Notes: a model not told the origin generated them from the sequence alone. Counted from the first letter of the stretch, positions 44,324 through 52,248 are shown. The stretch is DNA of 64,000 nt from Capnocytophaga cynodegmi DSM 19736 (GCF_000379185.1 NZ_KB900707.1:1-64000); one strand, 5' to 3'. Numbers and translations are program-made.

Positions 44324-44383
44324 TATCCCTTTCAACCGCTACATTTACCATAGTAAAAGGCAAACTAACTGTTGAAAGGGATA
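44324..44383 (-). terminator. possible long-loop hairpin after the 169-residue gene
   Basis: TATCCCTTTCAAC (44324-44336) and GTTGAAAGGGATA (44371-44383) are perfect inverted repeats of 13 bp with a 34-base loop. It starts 7 bases after the stop of the minus-strand gene. It lacks a strong T-run. Confidence 0.4.
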
Positions 44384-44390
44384 TTATTAC

Positions 44391-44900
44391 CTAACTTTCC
44401 GTTTGCGGGGTGGTTGGTGAGGGTTCTTGAGGGGGTGTTTGCTCCTTACTTCCTCTTTTAAAGTGTTTACGAAGCTCGGCAAGAATGGTTACTGCACTTG
44501 GAATATTCTGAGCAGCAAGGAATTTGATATATTTATAGTATAACAAACCTACTACATAATTGTCCGTATCTGCCAAAGTACGAGTATCTGTAAGCATCTC
44601 CAAAATACGATTTACTTTTCGTAAAGGCTCAGTCATTTGCGAACTAAGCCTGTAATCACGGTCAAATTCCGTCTTGTCAATCGTAGTTGGGATGGTATCA
44701 GGAGCTTGTTCCATATTCACTTTTACCTTTTCAATAAACATTTTGTTATAATCAGCGACATTTCCATACTGACGGCGTTCATCAGGTGTTAAATTAACCG
44801 CCTTCTTTTCAAGCACTTCAATAATTGCATTTAGTGCATCATCAATTTTCTTCATTTCTTCAGAAGAAAACTCCATTGAGATTAGATTATTTTTGTTCAT
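44391..44900 (-). CDS. hypothetical helical protein, 169 residues
   Basis: A soluble, mainly helical protein without signal peptide. The N-terminal part is SSEEMKKIDDALNAIIEVLE, the middle contains LSSQMTEPLRKVNRILEML, and the C-terminal tail is proline, threonine and glutamate rich (QTPPQEPSPTTPQTES), probably disordered. I do not recognise the family. It is the first gene of the minus-strand accessory group and lies just behind the terminator-like hairpin at 44936-44985. Its transcript may therefore depend on read-through of that hairpin. Confidence 0.6.
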   Translation of the reverse strand: MNKNNLISMEFSSEEMKKIDDALNAIIEVLEKKAVNLTPDERRQYGNVADYNKMFIEKVKVNMEQAPDTIPTTIDKTEFDRDYRLSSQMTEPLRKVNRILEMLTDTRTLADTDNYVVGLLYYKYIKFLAAQNIPSAVTILAELRKHFKRGSKEQTPPQEPSPTTPQTES

Positions 44901-44935
44901 TATGTAAAAATTTTAAAAATTAAATATCTAAAAAC

Positions 44936-44985
44936 AAAAAAATCAGAAACAACAGCCTCCTAAGATGCTGTTATTTCTGATTTTT
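44936..44985. terminator. hairpin terminator upstream of the 169-residue gene
   Basis: An AAAAATCAGAAACAACAGC arm pairs with GCTGTTATTTCTGATTTTT with one mismatch, about 10-base loop, T-runs on both strands. It lies ahead of the gene at 44900, so it cannot be that gene's own terminator. It ends a transcript coming from the promoter at 45095-45125, or acts as an attenuator. Confidence 0.65.
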
Positions 44986-45036
44986 CAACAATATTCGTCT
45001 TGTAACAAAGACGAGTGTAATCTATTTAGTGTATAA

Positions 45037-45084
45037 GCTGTGCTGTGCTGTGCTGTGCTGTGCTGTGCTGTGCTGTGCTGTGCT
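45037..45084. repeat. pentanucleotide microsatellite (GCTGT)9
   Basis: Nine perfect tandem GCTGT units plus GCT, 48 bases with no interruption. Such tracts change length by slippage. It lies a few bases downstream of a minus-strand promoter. Confidence 0.95.
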
Positions 45085-45094
45085 AAGGCACGTA

Positions 45095-45125
45095 CAAATA
45101 TACTGATTTTATGTGAATTACACAA
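45095..45125 (-). promoter_or_regulatory. promoter reading into the pentamer repeat
   Basis: On the minus strand: TTG (45125-45123), 20-base spacer, TATATTTG (45102-45095). The transcript would start at about 45088, only a few bases before the repeat. Confidence 0.6.
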
Positions 45126-45355
45126 GTTTTCAGTCACTTTTTTCTGCATATTTTTATCTCCTTGAAGCAAAAATTTGATATTCTTCAAGGAGGTAAGAAA
45201 GTAGATACCGCTAAGTATGTACCTATATAATTTCATCGTAGTTGTAGTATTCTTTCAAGATGCAAAAATATATTAAAAAATTATAAAAGCAAACATTCTA
45301 TACCATTTTTAACATCATAACGAACTACTATAAAAAGTCAATTATTAGCAATGTA

Positions 45356-45385
45356 TTGCTAATTGATAATTGTTTTATACTTTTG
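45356..45385 (+). promoter_or_regulatory. promoter of tsaD
   Basis: TTG (45356-45358), 19-base spacer, TACTTTTG (45378-45385). Transcription would start about 14 bases before the ATG at 45405. Confidence 0.7.
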
Positions 45386-45404
45386 TACAGAAAAGTTACT
45401 CGAA

Positions 45405-46430
45405 ATGACAAAATCAAATGTTTATATATTAGCCATTGAATCTTCCTGTGATGACACTTCTGCTGCAGTACTTGAAAATGACAAAGTTCTTTCAAATATT
45501 GTTGCAAATCAGGAAGTACATAAACAATATGGCGGTGTTGTACCTGAATTAGCGTCACGGGCTCATCTTCAAAATATTGTACCTGTGGTAGATAATGCTC
45601 TGAAAAAGGTAGGTATCCCAAAAGAAAAGATTTCAGCCATAGCTTTCACTCAAGGTCCAGGGCTTATGGGGTCACTACTTGTGGGAACTTCATTTGCCAA
45701 ATCGTTAGCAATGGGATTAGGTGTCCCCCTAATTGAAGTAAACCATATGCAGGGACATATTTTAGCCCACTTCATTGATGAGGGAAATCCAAAGCCTGAA
45801 TTTCCTTTTTTAGCGATGACCATCAGTGGCGGACATACGCAAATTGTGAAGGTAAACAACTTCTTTTCAATGAAAATACTGGGAGAAACCCTTGATGATG
45901 CCGTAGGTGAAGCTTTTGATAAAACCGCGAAAATTCTTGGTCTGCCCTACCCTGGTGGCCCACTGATTGACAAATATGCAAAAGAAGGCAACCCAAAGGC
46001 ATTCTCATTTTCGAAGCCACAAACCGAAGGGCTAAATTTTAGTTTTTCAGGACTTAAAACTGCTGTTTTGTACTTCATACAGAAGAAAACTCAGGAAAAT
46101 CCAAACTTCATTGCTGAAAATCTTGCAGATATTTGTGCCTCTGTACAACACACCATTGTTGAAATTCTGATGACAAAACTACAAAAAGCCGTCAAACAAA
46201 CAGGTATCAAACAAATTGCCATAGGTGGAGGAGTTTCAGCAAATTCAGGCATACGCAACGCACTACTCACTTTGGGAGAAAAATATGGATGGAAAACATA
46301 TATTCCTGAATTTCAATATTGTACTGACAATGCCGCAATGGTTGGCATCGTAGGATATTACAAATTTTTAGAAAACCAATTCACTGACCAACAAACCACA
46401 GCCAAAGCACGACTTTCTCTTGAAAATTAA
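45405..46430 (+). CDS. tsaD: tRNA N6-threonylcarbamoyladenosine synthase subunit TsaD
   Basis: TsaD transfers the threonylcarbamoyl group to A37 of ANN-reading tRNAs. The product is 341 residues, normal for the family. The start ILAIESSCDDTSAAVL, the metal-site motif HMQGH, and ATISGGHTQ-like (MTISGGHTQIV) are diagnostic, as is IAIGGGVSANSGIR. An in-frame TTG at 45363 is upstream of the predicted transcript start, so the ATG at 45405 is preferred. It stands alone with its own promoter and terminator. Its usual neighbour tamB is found at 16428-20834. Confidence 0.95.
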   Translation: MTKSNVYILAIESSCDDTSAAVLENDKVLSNIVANQEVHKQYGGVVPELASRAHLQNIVPVVDNALKKVGIPKEKISAIAFTQGPGLMGSLLVGTSFAKSLAMGLGVPLIEVNHMQGHILAHFIDEGNPKPEFPFLAMTISGGHTQIVKVNNFFSMKILGETLDDAVGEAFDKTAKILGLPYPGGPLIDKYAKEGNPKAFSFSKPQTEGLNFSFSGLKTAVLYFIQKKTQENPNFIAENLADICASVQHTIVEILMTKLQKAVKQTGIKQIAIGGGVSANSGIRNALLTLGEKYGWKTYIPEFQYCTDNAAMVGIVGYYKFLENQFTDQQTTAKARLSLEN

Positions 46431-46444
46431 TCACTTATAAAAAC

Positions 46445-46480
46445 ATAGAGGGATTTTCAGTTCATTAAAAATCCCTCTAT
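46445..46480. terminator. bidirectional terminator between tsaD and TonB-receptor gene
   Basis: ATAGAGGGATTTT (46445-46457) pairs with AAAATCCCTCTAT (46468-46480), 10-base loop, between convergent genes. Confidence 0.8.
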
Positions 46481-46501
46481 ACTAAAATTTACTTTTACTT
46501 T

Positions 46502-48820
46502 TTATAAACGTCCTTTTTCATCTTCATCAACTCCCTGTCCTTTGTATTTATTCTGAGTTGGATTAAATGTGTATTGTAAACCTATGTTAATTCCTCGATT
46601 ATTTCCATCGAAAAAACGACGGTTTGTAATGTAAGAATTTTGCACAACAGTAGTAGCATTTGACATATTGAAGACATCTTGTGCCACCAAATACACCTGC
46701 AATGATTTATTAAAGAAAGTACGTGCAAGGGCTATCCCCGAAAAAATCGCAGATTTTTCACGATAAGTAACAGCCAAACTTCCTTTTGATTGATAATTTA
46801 CATAAAAAAGACCTAACCAATTTTCTGATAATATAAATTGATTCATCATTTCAACAGCAAAAATAGGTTTGTTAGTATAAAAAACACCTTTAGTGAATTG
46901 CTTTCCGAAAGTAACGTCTAGCTTAGGCATCCACTTTCCGATTTTATGTTGTGCAGAAAGTACCATTTTAAGAGACTGAAAATCATCATAGTTACGAATT
47001 GTACGCTCAACTACATTCGGATTTGATGCCAACAAATTATAATCTTCATAGTAGGCATCTTTCATAAATGAATAAATAACTGAAGCTGAGATACTTTTGT
47101 AAGTTGCCAACAAACTAAATTCATCATCAAGTCGTGGACGCAAATCAGGATTTCCGCGATTGTACATAAATGGCGATTCATAAGCCGCATAATCGCTCAA
47201 TTCGTAAAAGGCAGGTCGGCGGATTTTTTTGGTATAACTGATTGCCATTCTGGTTTTATCCCAAGGAAAAGAAAGCGACACATTAGGCAACCAATGCCCA
47301 TAAGTTCGGCTTTTCACGTGGTCTTTTGTATGATTTTGGAAATACTCAAAATCAGCATATTCATAACGAACTCCTGTTTTTAGGTTCGCCTTCCCGATAG
47401 GTCGTGAAAAACTAACAAATCCCGATGAGCGAAGTTCTTTATTTTCAACGAGAGAAGTCGTTAGCACGTTGTCAGTGTAATTTTCATCGCGTGTAAGTGT
47501 ACTAAATTCAGCACCATAGCTCAGTGTAGCTTTATTCAATTTTTGAGTGAAAGTAGTTTTGGTATGTAACCAATTGGCTTGAGCATTAGAATGAGTATGC
47601 ACATTTTTTTGCGAATTTGCCAATAGATTTTTTTCTAAAATATTTGAAGTGTGGTCAGAATTTGCTATGGAATAATCCACGTCAGTATGAAGTTTGATTT
47701 TGTCGGAAAGTTGCCCTTCATAGTACGCATTAACTTCTATTTTTTTATCTTGGTTAAAGCGGTCGTAATGATTAAGTCCTTTACTGAAGAGCGTTGCATT
47801 TTGGAAAGTTTCCGTTTGTTGGTCGGTGAATGTATGCCCAGCAAACGGATTTACGTACGTCCACACGGTTGCCCCAACGGAATGTTTATCGTTAAACTCG
47901 TGATTTACACCAAGTTTTGCGTTTATATTCTTTCCGTTGTTTTTCTGTATATCTTCAGTACGTACTTTCCATTGATTTGTAGGTGTTTGCACAATGAGTT
48001 CTTGCCAATTATCATTACGCACTGCTTGACGAAAATTTACATTAATACTTCCAAAAATATCAGTTTTTCCCGTACGATAGTTCAGATTTGTTCCTAAGTA
48101 TTGCCAAATTCCTTTTTTAAATTCATTGCCATTATAAATACTTCCGCTAAGCCCATCACCTTGTTTTTTCTTCAAGATGATACGAATGACAGCTCCCACA
48201 TTGTTGTCGTACTCAGCACCAGGTTGAGTTTCCAACTCAATACTTTGAATATCTTGTGGAGAAAGTCGGTTAATTTCTTCAGTATTGTACACCCTTCGTT
48301 TGTTAATATAGAAAATAGGATTGCTTTTGCCAAACACATTGTAGCCACCACCTGTATAGGAAGTCGATACACCAGGCAAAAAGTTCAAAAGCATCTCCAT
48401 TTTAGGCAAATCTTTCAGTGTAGAAGTAGAAATATCAGTAACGACAGCCGTTCCTTTCTGTTTCATAATAGGTTTTGAGACCGAAACAACTACCTCACCA
48501 AGTTCATTTATCGATTTTTGCAACAAAATTGTACCAAAATCAGTATTTTTCACTGAAATAGTTTGAGTTTTATACTCCAAATGCAATACTTTTAGTACTA
48601 AATTATCGTGTTTGGAGGTATTTATCAACTCAAAAATTCCTTCATCATTGCTAATCGCTCCTTTTACCAATGTAGAATCGGGCAGAGCTATCAAAATAAT
48701 ATTTGCATCGGGAATAACTCGTTTGGTTGTGGCATCAATAAGTTTTCCTTTGAATGTATTTTGTCCGAAAACTAACGAGCAAAATAATAGTAATGTGGTA
48801 AAGATGGTTAATTTTTTCAT
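46502..48820 (-). CDS. outer-membrane TonB-dependent receptor (beta-barrel family)
   Basis: A 772-residue outer-membrane receptor with signal peptide ending in SLVFGQ. It has an N-terminal carboxypeptidase-regulatory-like domain (about 20-105, FKGKLIDATTKRVIPDANII), a plug-like segment (about 125-215, with LKDLPKMEMLLNFLPGVS), and a barrel of the OMP_b-brl_3 type including MAISYTKKIRRPAFYELSDY and GNPDLRPRLDDEF. It is not SusC-like and has no SusD partner. It follows the PspC gene by 26 bases and probably forms an operon with it and with padR. The substrate is unknown. Confidence 0.85.
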   Translation of the reverse strand: MKKLTIFTTLLLFCSLVFGQNTFKGKLIDATTKRVIPDANIILIALPDSTLVKGAISNDEGIFELINTSKHDNLVLKVLHLEYKTQTISVKNTDFGTILLQKSINELGEVVVSVSKPIMKQKGTAVVTDISTSTLKDLPKMEMLLNFLPGVSTSYTGGGYNVFGKSNPIFYINKRRVYNTEEINRLSPQDIQSIELETQPGAEYDNNVGAVIRIILKKKQGDGLSGSIYNGNEFKKGIWQYLGTNLNYRTGKTDIFGSINVNFRQAVRNDNWQELIVQTPTNQWKVRTEDIQKNNGKNINAKLGVNHEFNDKHSVGATVWTYVNPFAGHTFTDQQTETFQNATLFSKGLNHYDRFNQDKKIEVNAYYEGQLSDKIKLHTDVDYSIANSDHTSNILEKNLLANSQKNVHTHSNAQANWLHTKTTFTQKLNKATLSYGAEFSTLTRDENYTDNVLTTSLVENKELRSSGFVSFSRPIGKANLKTGVRYEYADFEYFQNHTKDHVKSRTYGHWLPNVSLSFPWDKTRMAISYTKKIRRPAFYELSDYAAYESPFMYNRGNPDLRPRLDDEFSLLATYKSISASVIYSFMKDAYYEDYNLLASNPNVVERTIRNYDDFQSLKMVLSAQHKIGKWMPKLDVTFGKQFTKGVFYTNKPIFAVEMMNQFILSENWLGLFYVNYQSKGSLAVTYREKSAIFSGIALARTFFNKSLQVYLVAQDVFNMSNATTVVQNSYITNRRFFDGNNRGINIGLQYTFNPTQNKYKGQGVDEDEKGRL

Positions 48821-48846
48821 TTTTAATACTATTTAAATATTATAAA

Positions 48847-50733
48847 TTAATTATTTTCAATTTTAACAAGCCCATTTTCAGTCATTTTAGCAACTCCTCC
48901 CCTACTAATGTCTATCCATTTATTGCTTCTGAACTCCAATACGGAAAGTTCTTCATCCGAACTTGTAATATGTTTTCCTTGAGGAAGATATAAAACAACT
49001 TCAATTCGTTGGTCTCTTATTTTTGGATTTTCGCCAAGTGAATACTTTTCAGGCAAAACAATTTTATTCTCCTCTATTTTCAAGTTGTATTTTATTTGTG
49101 AAGCTTTAGATTGAGCATCGGAAAGGTTTCTTCCTCTGGAATATTTCTTCAAAATGATATAAGATTCTTTTTCAGAAGTTTCCCCAATACGGAATCGAAC
49201 AAAATCTCCTTTGGCAATAATTTCATTATCATCTTTTAAAATTGGACTACCAAAATTTAGTATATCATATTTGTAATATCTATAAGGCTGTTTTTCATAC
49301 GATAACGAAATAGTATCAGATACGGCAAAAGGAATTCTTTCTTCAACAGAATCATAGGCTTGAAAATGTTTAAACGTATCAACACTCACGGTAATTACTC
49401 CCATTACCCCAAAAAAGAACAAAAAAACATTGAGTAAGATCCACACTTTAGATACTTGATAACCTTTTTTAGAAAATAATTTCAGACATAAAATCGAAAT
49501 TACCAAAATAGGCAAAATAAATAGTGATGCTGCTGAAAAATAAGCAATCCAAAGCTGCCAATTTCCTTCTACAATAAATGAAAGATAATCCGTTAAGGTA
49601 AGTACACTGAAACCAACGCCCCAACCTGCAATACCTATCCCAAACAACGCCAAGAGTAGAGACAAAAGATTGAACAACAAAATGAGCAACACAAAACCAA
49701 TAATAACATACAAAACGCCTTTGAAAAATCCGCGTATGATGCTCCAGATGCTAAAATCAGATTTTTTATACACAAATTCCATTTTCTGTTTTGGGGCGTT
49801 TTCCTGCGAAAAGTCACTTTCTGCATTAAAATCATCTTCAGTTAGATAATCATCTTCTTTTTCAAAAAAGGTTTTTCTTTTGTTCATTGACAACACCAGA
49901 AATACATAACATAAAATGAATACAAAAGTGAAAAAACCCTCAAATAAAGGAATAGTTGCCAATGTCAGTACCAAATAAGCAATACGTACGCCCGTTACAT
50001 TCCAGCCATAATGTTTGCTAAGTCCTCCAAAAACTCCAAAGAGTTTTCGATTTTCAAGGCTTCGAGTGAGTTGCAAACCATTTCGCATTTTTATTTCCTT
50101 AATGGAAGAAATGGTATCAATATTTACTGCTTTTCCGCGCATTGCTAGTTTCTCTGCAGTGGTTTTTGCTGACGGAATTATCAGTGCCAAAAGCACATAA
50201 ATTGCTAACCACGGAAAAAACACGACAATAGAATCTACCTTTGAAAAATAGAATATATGTCTGAAAATAAGTACGGAAAATGCAAACAAGCAAAGATAAG
50301 CAAAGCGCAACCACGTTTTTTCAATTGCTAAAAAATGCCCGAATCCTGCAAAAACACCCGCTAACAATTTGTTCTCCAAATCTCTGTATAGCCTCTTGTG
50401 TCGGAAAAATTCAACTATTCGGTTTTGTTTTTCATTAGCAGTAAATTTCGCTTCTTTTTGAGTTTCTTCTTCTAAGTCAACGTATTGTTCTGGTCGCCCT
50501 AGAACACTGATTAAATAATCAACATCTTGGTTTACAATCACTTCCCTACCCTTCATTTGAGCTTTGAGCAGTTCAGCCATTCGTTGTTCCACATCATAAA
50601 TGATTTCGTTGGTATCAGAAGTATTTCCGAGTGATTTACGTACTTCGTTCAAATATCTTGAAAGTTCTTGATAGGCTTTATCTTCAATCAAAAATGAAAA
50701 TCCGCCCAAACTGATATTATGTGTTTTGTCCAT
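48847..50733 (-). CDS. membrane protein with two PspC domains
   Basis: A 628-residue inner-membrane protein. Residues 1-100 are soluble and include YLNEVRKSLGNTSDTNEIIY, like the sensor regions linked to PadR operons. Two PspC-type modules follow: LLAGVFAGFGHFLAIEKTWL (about 140-210) and KLFGVFGGLSKHYGWNVTGV (about 230-290). Further membrane spans run to about residue 450, and then a soluble C-terminal domain to the end. PspC proteins act in envelope-stress responses. It starts two bases after padR, so the two are co-regulated. The TonB receptor gene follows. Confidence 0.85.
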   Translation of the reverse strand: MDKTHNISLGGFSFLIEDKAYQELSRYLNEVRKSLGNTSDTNEIIYDVEQRMAELLKAQMKGREVIVNQDVDYLISVLGRPEQYVDLEEETQKEAKFTANEKQNRIVEFFRHKRLYRDLENKLLAGVFAGFGHFLAIEKTWLRFAYLCLFAFSVLIFRHIFYFSKVDSIVVFFPWLAIYVLLALIIPSAKTTAEKLAMRGKAVNIDTISSIKEIKMRNGLQLTRSLENRKLFGVFGGLSKHYGWNVTGVRIAYLVLTLATIPLFEGFFTFVFILCYVFLVLSMNKRKTFFEKEDDYLTEDDFNAESDFSQENAPKQKMEFVYKKSDFSIWSIIRGFFKGVLYVIIGFVLLILLFNLLSLLLALFGIGIAGWGVGFSVLTLTDYLSFIVEGNWQLWIAYFSAASLFILPILVISILCLKLFSKKGYQVSKVWILLNVFLFFFGVMGVITVSVDTFKHFQAYDSVEERIPFAVSDTISLSYEKQPYRYYKYDILNFGSPILKDDNEIIAKGDFVRFRIGETSEKESYIILKKYSRGRNLSDAQSKASQIKYNLKIEENKIVLPEKYSLGENPKIRDQRIEVVLYLPQGKHITSSDEELSVLEFRSNKWIDISRGGVAKMTENGLVKIENN

Positions 50734-50735
50734 AA

Positions 50736-51068
50736 CTAAATAATTTTATTAACCATTGTTTGTAGTTCTTGCCACGATTTCACGATTTCTTGCAGAAAAG
50801 TTGTGCCATTATCGGTCAGCACATAGTATTTTCGAGGTGGTCCCGAATTGGATTCTTTCCAATTATAGTCGAGTAATTTTTCATTCTTTAACCGTGTTAA
50901 AAGTGGGTAAAGTGTCCCCTCAACTACAATCATATCAGCAGATTTCAGAGCCTCAATAATATCCGAAACATATGCCTCTTTGTTTTTGCTGATTATGGAA
51001 AGAATACACATCTCCAAGATGCCTTTTCGCATCTGTGTTTTGGTTTTTTCTGTGTTAATTGTCTCCAT
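50736..51068 (-). CDS. PadR family transcriptional regulator
   Basis: A 110-residue winged-helix repressor of the PadR-s1 type. Typical segments are RKGILEMCILSIISKNKEAY and VVEGTLYPLLTRLKNEKLLD with GPPRKYYVLTDNG, which covers the recognition helix and wing. It lies two bases ahead of the PspC gene and probably controls this operon. A 7-bp perfect inverted repeat (51114-51132) overlaps the promoter and is a good operator candidate. Confidence 0.9.
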   Translation of the reverse strand: METINTEKTKTQMRKGILEMCILSIISKNKEAYVSDIIEALKSADMIVVEGTLYPLLTRLKNEKLLDYNWKESNSGPPRKYYVLTDNGTTFLQEIVKSWQELQTMVNKII

Positions 51069-51092
51069 ATTATATAAGGTATTTTGTTAGGA

Positions 51093-51123
51093 CAAATATA
51101 TAACAATAAACAATACTATGCAA
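51093..51123 (-). promoter_or_regulatory. promoter of the padR-pspC-receptor operon
   Basis: On the minus strand: TTG (51123-51121), 20-base spacer, TATATTTG (51100-51093), about 25 bases before the ATG at 51068. Confidence 0.65.
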
Positions 51124-51132
51124 TACATAGTA
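51114..51132. promoter_or_regulatory. candidate PadR operator palindrome
   Basis: TACTATG (51114-51120), spacer CAATA, CATAGTA (51126-51132): a perfect 7-bp inverted repeat covering the -33 element. Position and shape fit autoregulation by a PadR dimer. No binding data are available. Confidence 0.55.
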
Positions 51133-51419
51133 CTAAAAAATTATTTATAAAAATATTAAAAATCTATTTTTCAGATAAATACATTACATAAAAAAATAAA
51201 ACTAAAACACCTTTTCTTCTAAATCATATATTTTGAACATTGATTATCAAAAATATAATGATAATTTTTTCCAAAAAAGATTAATTATTTTAGGATAAAT
51301 GGAGCTAAATTTTATGCTTTTCATTATGTAATTTGTTAAATCAAACTTCAAAATAAAACATAAAACACTGATTACAAACAATATAAAATTTTAACATAAT
51401 AAAATTAAATCATTTTTTC

Positions 51420-51449
51420 TTGTTTGTTAAAAATATTTGTTTAGTTTTG
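51420..51449 (+). promoter_or_regulatory. promoter of the outer-membrane barrel gene
   Basis: TTG (51420-51422), 19-base spacer, TAGTTTTG (51442-51449), about 30 bases before the ATG at 51479. Confidence 0.6.
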
Positions 51450-51478
51450 CCCCCACTAATTTTAATTTTATATCAAAG

Positions 51479-52156
51479 ATGAAAAAGATTATTTTATCAT
51501 TAGCTGCAATTTTTGCATTTAGTGCTGTAAGTGCACAAGAGTTGGTTTCTTCTAAAGGTGAAGAATATCTACCAAAGGAAGGTGATTGGTCATTCGGTTT
51601 CAACGCCGGAAACGCTTTGAAATTCATTGGAAATGCTTTCAACAGTAACACTAACAATGAGTTTGGTGGTTCTGCTTTTGGCAAAAACAATACGGCTTTT
51701 GCTGTTCCTGGATTTGCTGAAGGATACTCTTTCTTAGGTAAAAAAATGACAAGTGATAACACTGCTGATCGTTACACTGCTAACTTCATTTTCAACTATT
51801 TAAAACCAAAAGACGTTGATGCTACAACAACTTTCGGTCTTGCAGTAGGATACGGAAAAGAGTGGAGAAAAGGTTCTACACGTTTGCAAGGGTTCTACGG
51901 AGCTGATGCTCTTTTAGGATTTGGAGTTCCTCAAAAAGATGCTTTCAGTTTTGCTATTGGTGCTCAAGGATTTGTAGGTGCTGAGTACTTCATCTTCCCT
52001 AAAGTTGCTTTAGGAGCTCAATACTCTTATGCTGTTGCTGTTAGCCACCAATCAAGCAAAGATGCAGCTGGAAACAAAACAAGCGTTTTTGGTTTTGGTT
52101 TCGGAGGCGAAAACGGAATTGGAGTAGCTTCATTGTTATTCAATGTTTACTTCTAA
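51479..52156 (+). CDS. predicted outer-membrane beta-barrel protein
   Basis: A 225-residue exported protein (signal peptide MKKIILSLAAIFAFSAVSAQ). The mature part alternates hydrophobic and polar residues with many glycines and aromatics (for example FGLAVGYGKEWRKGSTRLQG and YFIFPKVALGAQYSYAVA), and ends in a phenylalanine-terminated strand (SLLFNVYF), typical of small barrels. The ATG at 51479 was chosen because the promoter lies just upstream; the open frame to 51437 would overlap the -7 box. The function is unknown. It is monocistronic with a strong terminator, and its codon use suggests high expression. Confidence 0.8.
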   Translation: MKKIILSLAAIFAFSAVSAQELVSSKGEEYLPKEGDWSFGFNAGNALKFIGNAFNSNTNNEFGGSAFGKNNTAFAVPGFAEGYSFLGKKMTSDNTADRYTANFIFNYLKPKDVDATTTFGLAVGYGKEWRKGSTRLQGFYGADALLGFGVPQKDAFSFAIGAQGFVGAEYFIFPKVALGAQYSYAVAVSHQSSKDAAGNKTSVFGFGFGGENGIGVASLLFNVYF

Positions 52157-52178
52157 GATTTAAACAAAATGTAAATAT

Positions 52179-52206
52179 AAAAAGGTCGGGTTATCCGACC
52201 TTTTTT
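52179..52206 (+). terminator. terminator after the barrel gene
   Basis: AAAAAGGTCGG (52179-52189) pairs with CCGACCTTTTT (52195-52205), 5-base loop, T-run. Confidence 0.9.
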
Positions 52207-52248
52207 AATTTATAATCAATATATTTACAATTTTATTCTACTTTTTTT

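Larger units (their letters stand above)
44096..44390. other. 295-base spacer with direct repeats and hairpins
   Basis: It contains no gene. A short perfect hairpin (AAAGGGG/CCCCTTT, 44111-44127) precedes the DUF6140-like gene. Two copies of CCAAAATTTTAGCAA lie 42 bases apart, and a long-loop hairpin lies at 44324-44383. None has a recognised function. Confidence 0.6.
44931..45088 (-). ncRNA. predicted short structured transcript with (ACAGC)n
   Basis: A consensus promoter ends just before the pentamer repeat, and a hairpin with a T-rich tail on the minus strand ends at about 44931. Together they define a transcript of about 155 bases: (ACAGC)n, then a small hairpin (CGTCTTTGTTACAAGACG), then the terminator hairpin. 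It could be a small RNA or an attenuated leader of the gene at 44900. Nothing here proves transcription. Confidence 0.35.
44901..45404. other. 504-base region with pentamer repeat, hairpins, divergent promoters
   Basis: It holds a minus-strand promoter (45095-45125), a nine-unit GCTGT repeat (45037-45084), a small hairpin (about 44995-45014), a terminator-like hairpin (44936-44985), and the tsaD promoter (45356-45385). A minus-strand open frame (44985-45236) that would translate the repeat as AQHST units is possible but doubtful, because the promoter falls inside it. Confidence 0.7.
51069..51478. other. 410-base divergent intergenic region, padR / barrel gene
   Basis: Very AT-rich. It contains the padR promoter with operator-like palindrome (51093-51132) and the promoter of the barrel gene (51420-51449). 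The roughly 290 bases between hold nothing that I recognise. Confidence 0.65.

Noticed and set aside
45037-45084. Pentamer tract as a CRISPR array
   Set aside because: The units are 5 bases with no spacers, and no cas genes are present. It is a microsatellite.
44985-45236. Minus-strand 83-codon ORF with AQHST repeats as a real protein
   Set aside because: The repeat alone produces the AQHST pattern, a consensus promoter lies within the frame, and no domain or signal is seen. Kept only as an alternative in the microsatellite finding.
47651-48478. Antisense ORFs over the TonB receptor gene
   Set aside because: Hydrophobic-looking frames opposite a clear coding sequence. No supporting signal was found.
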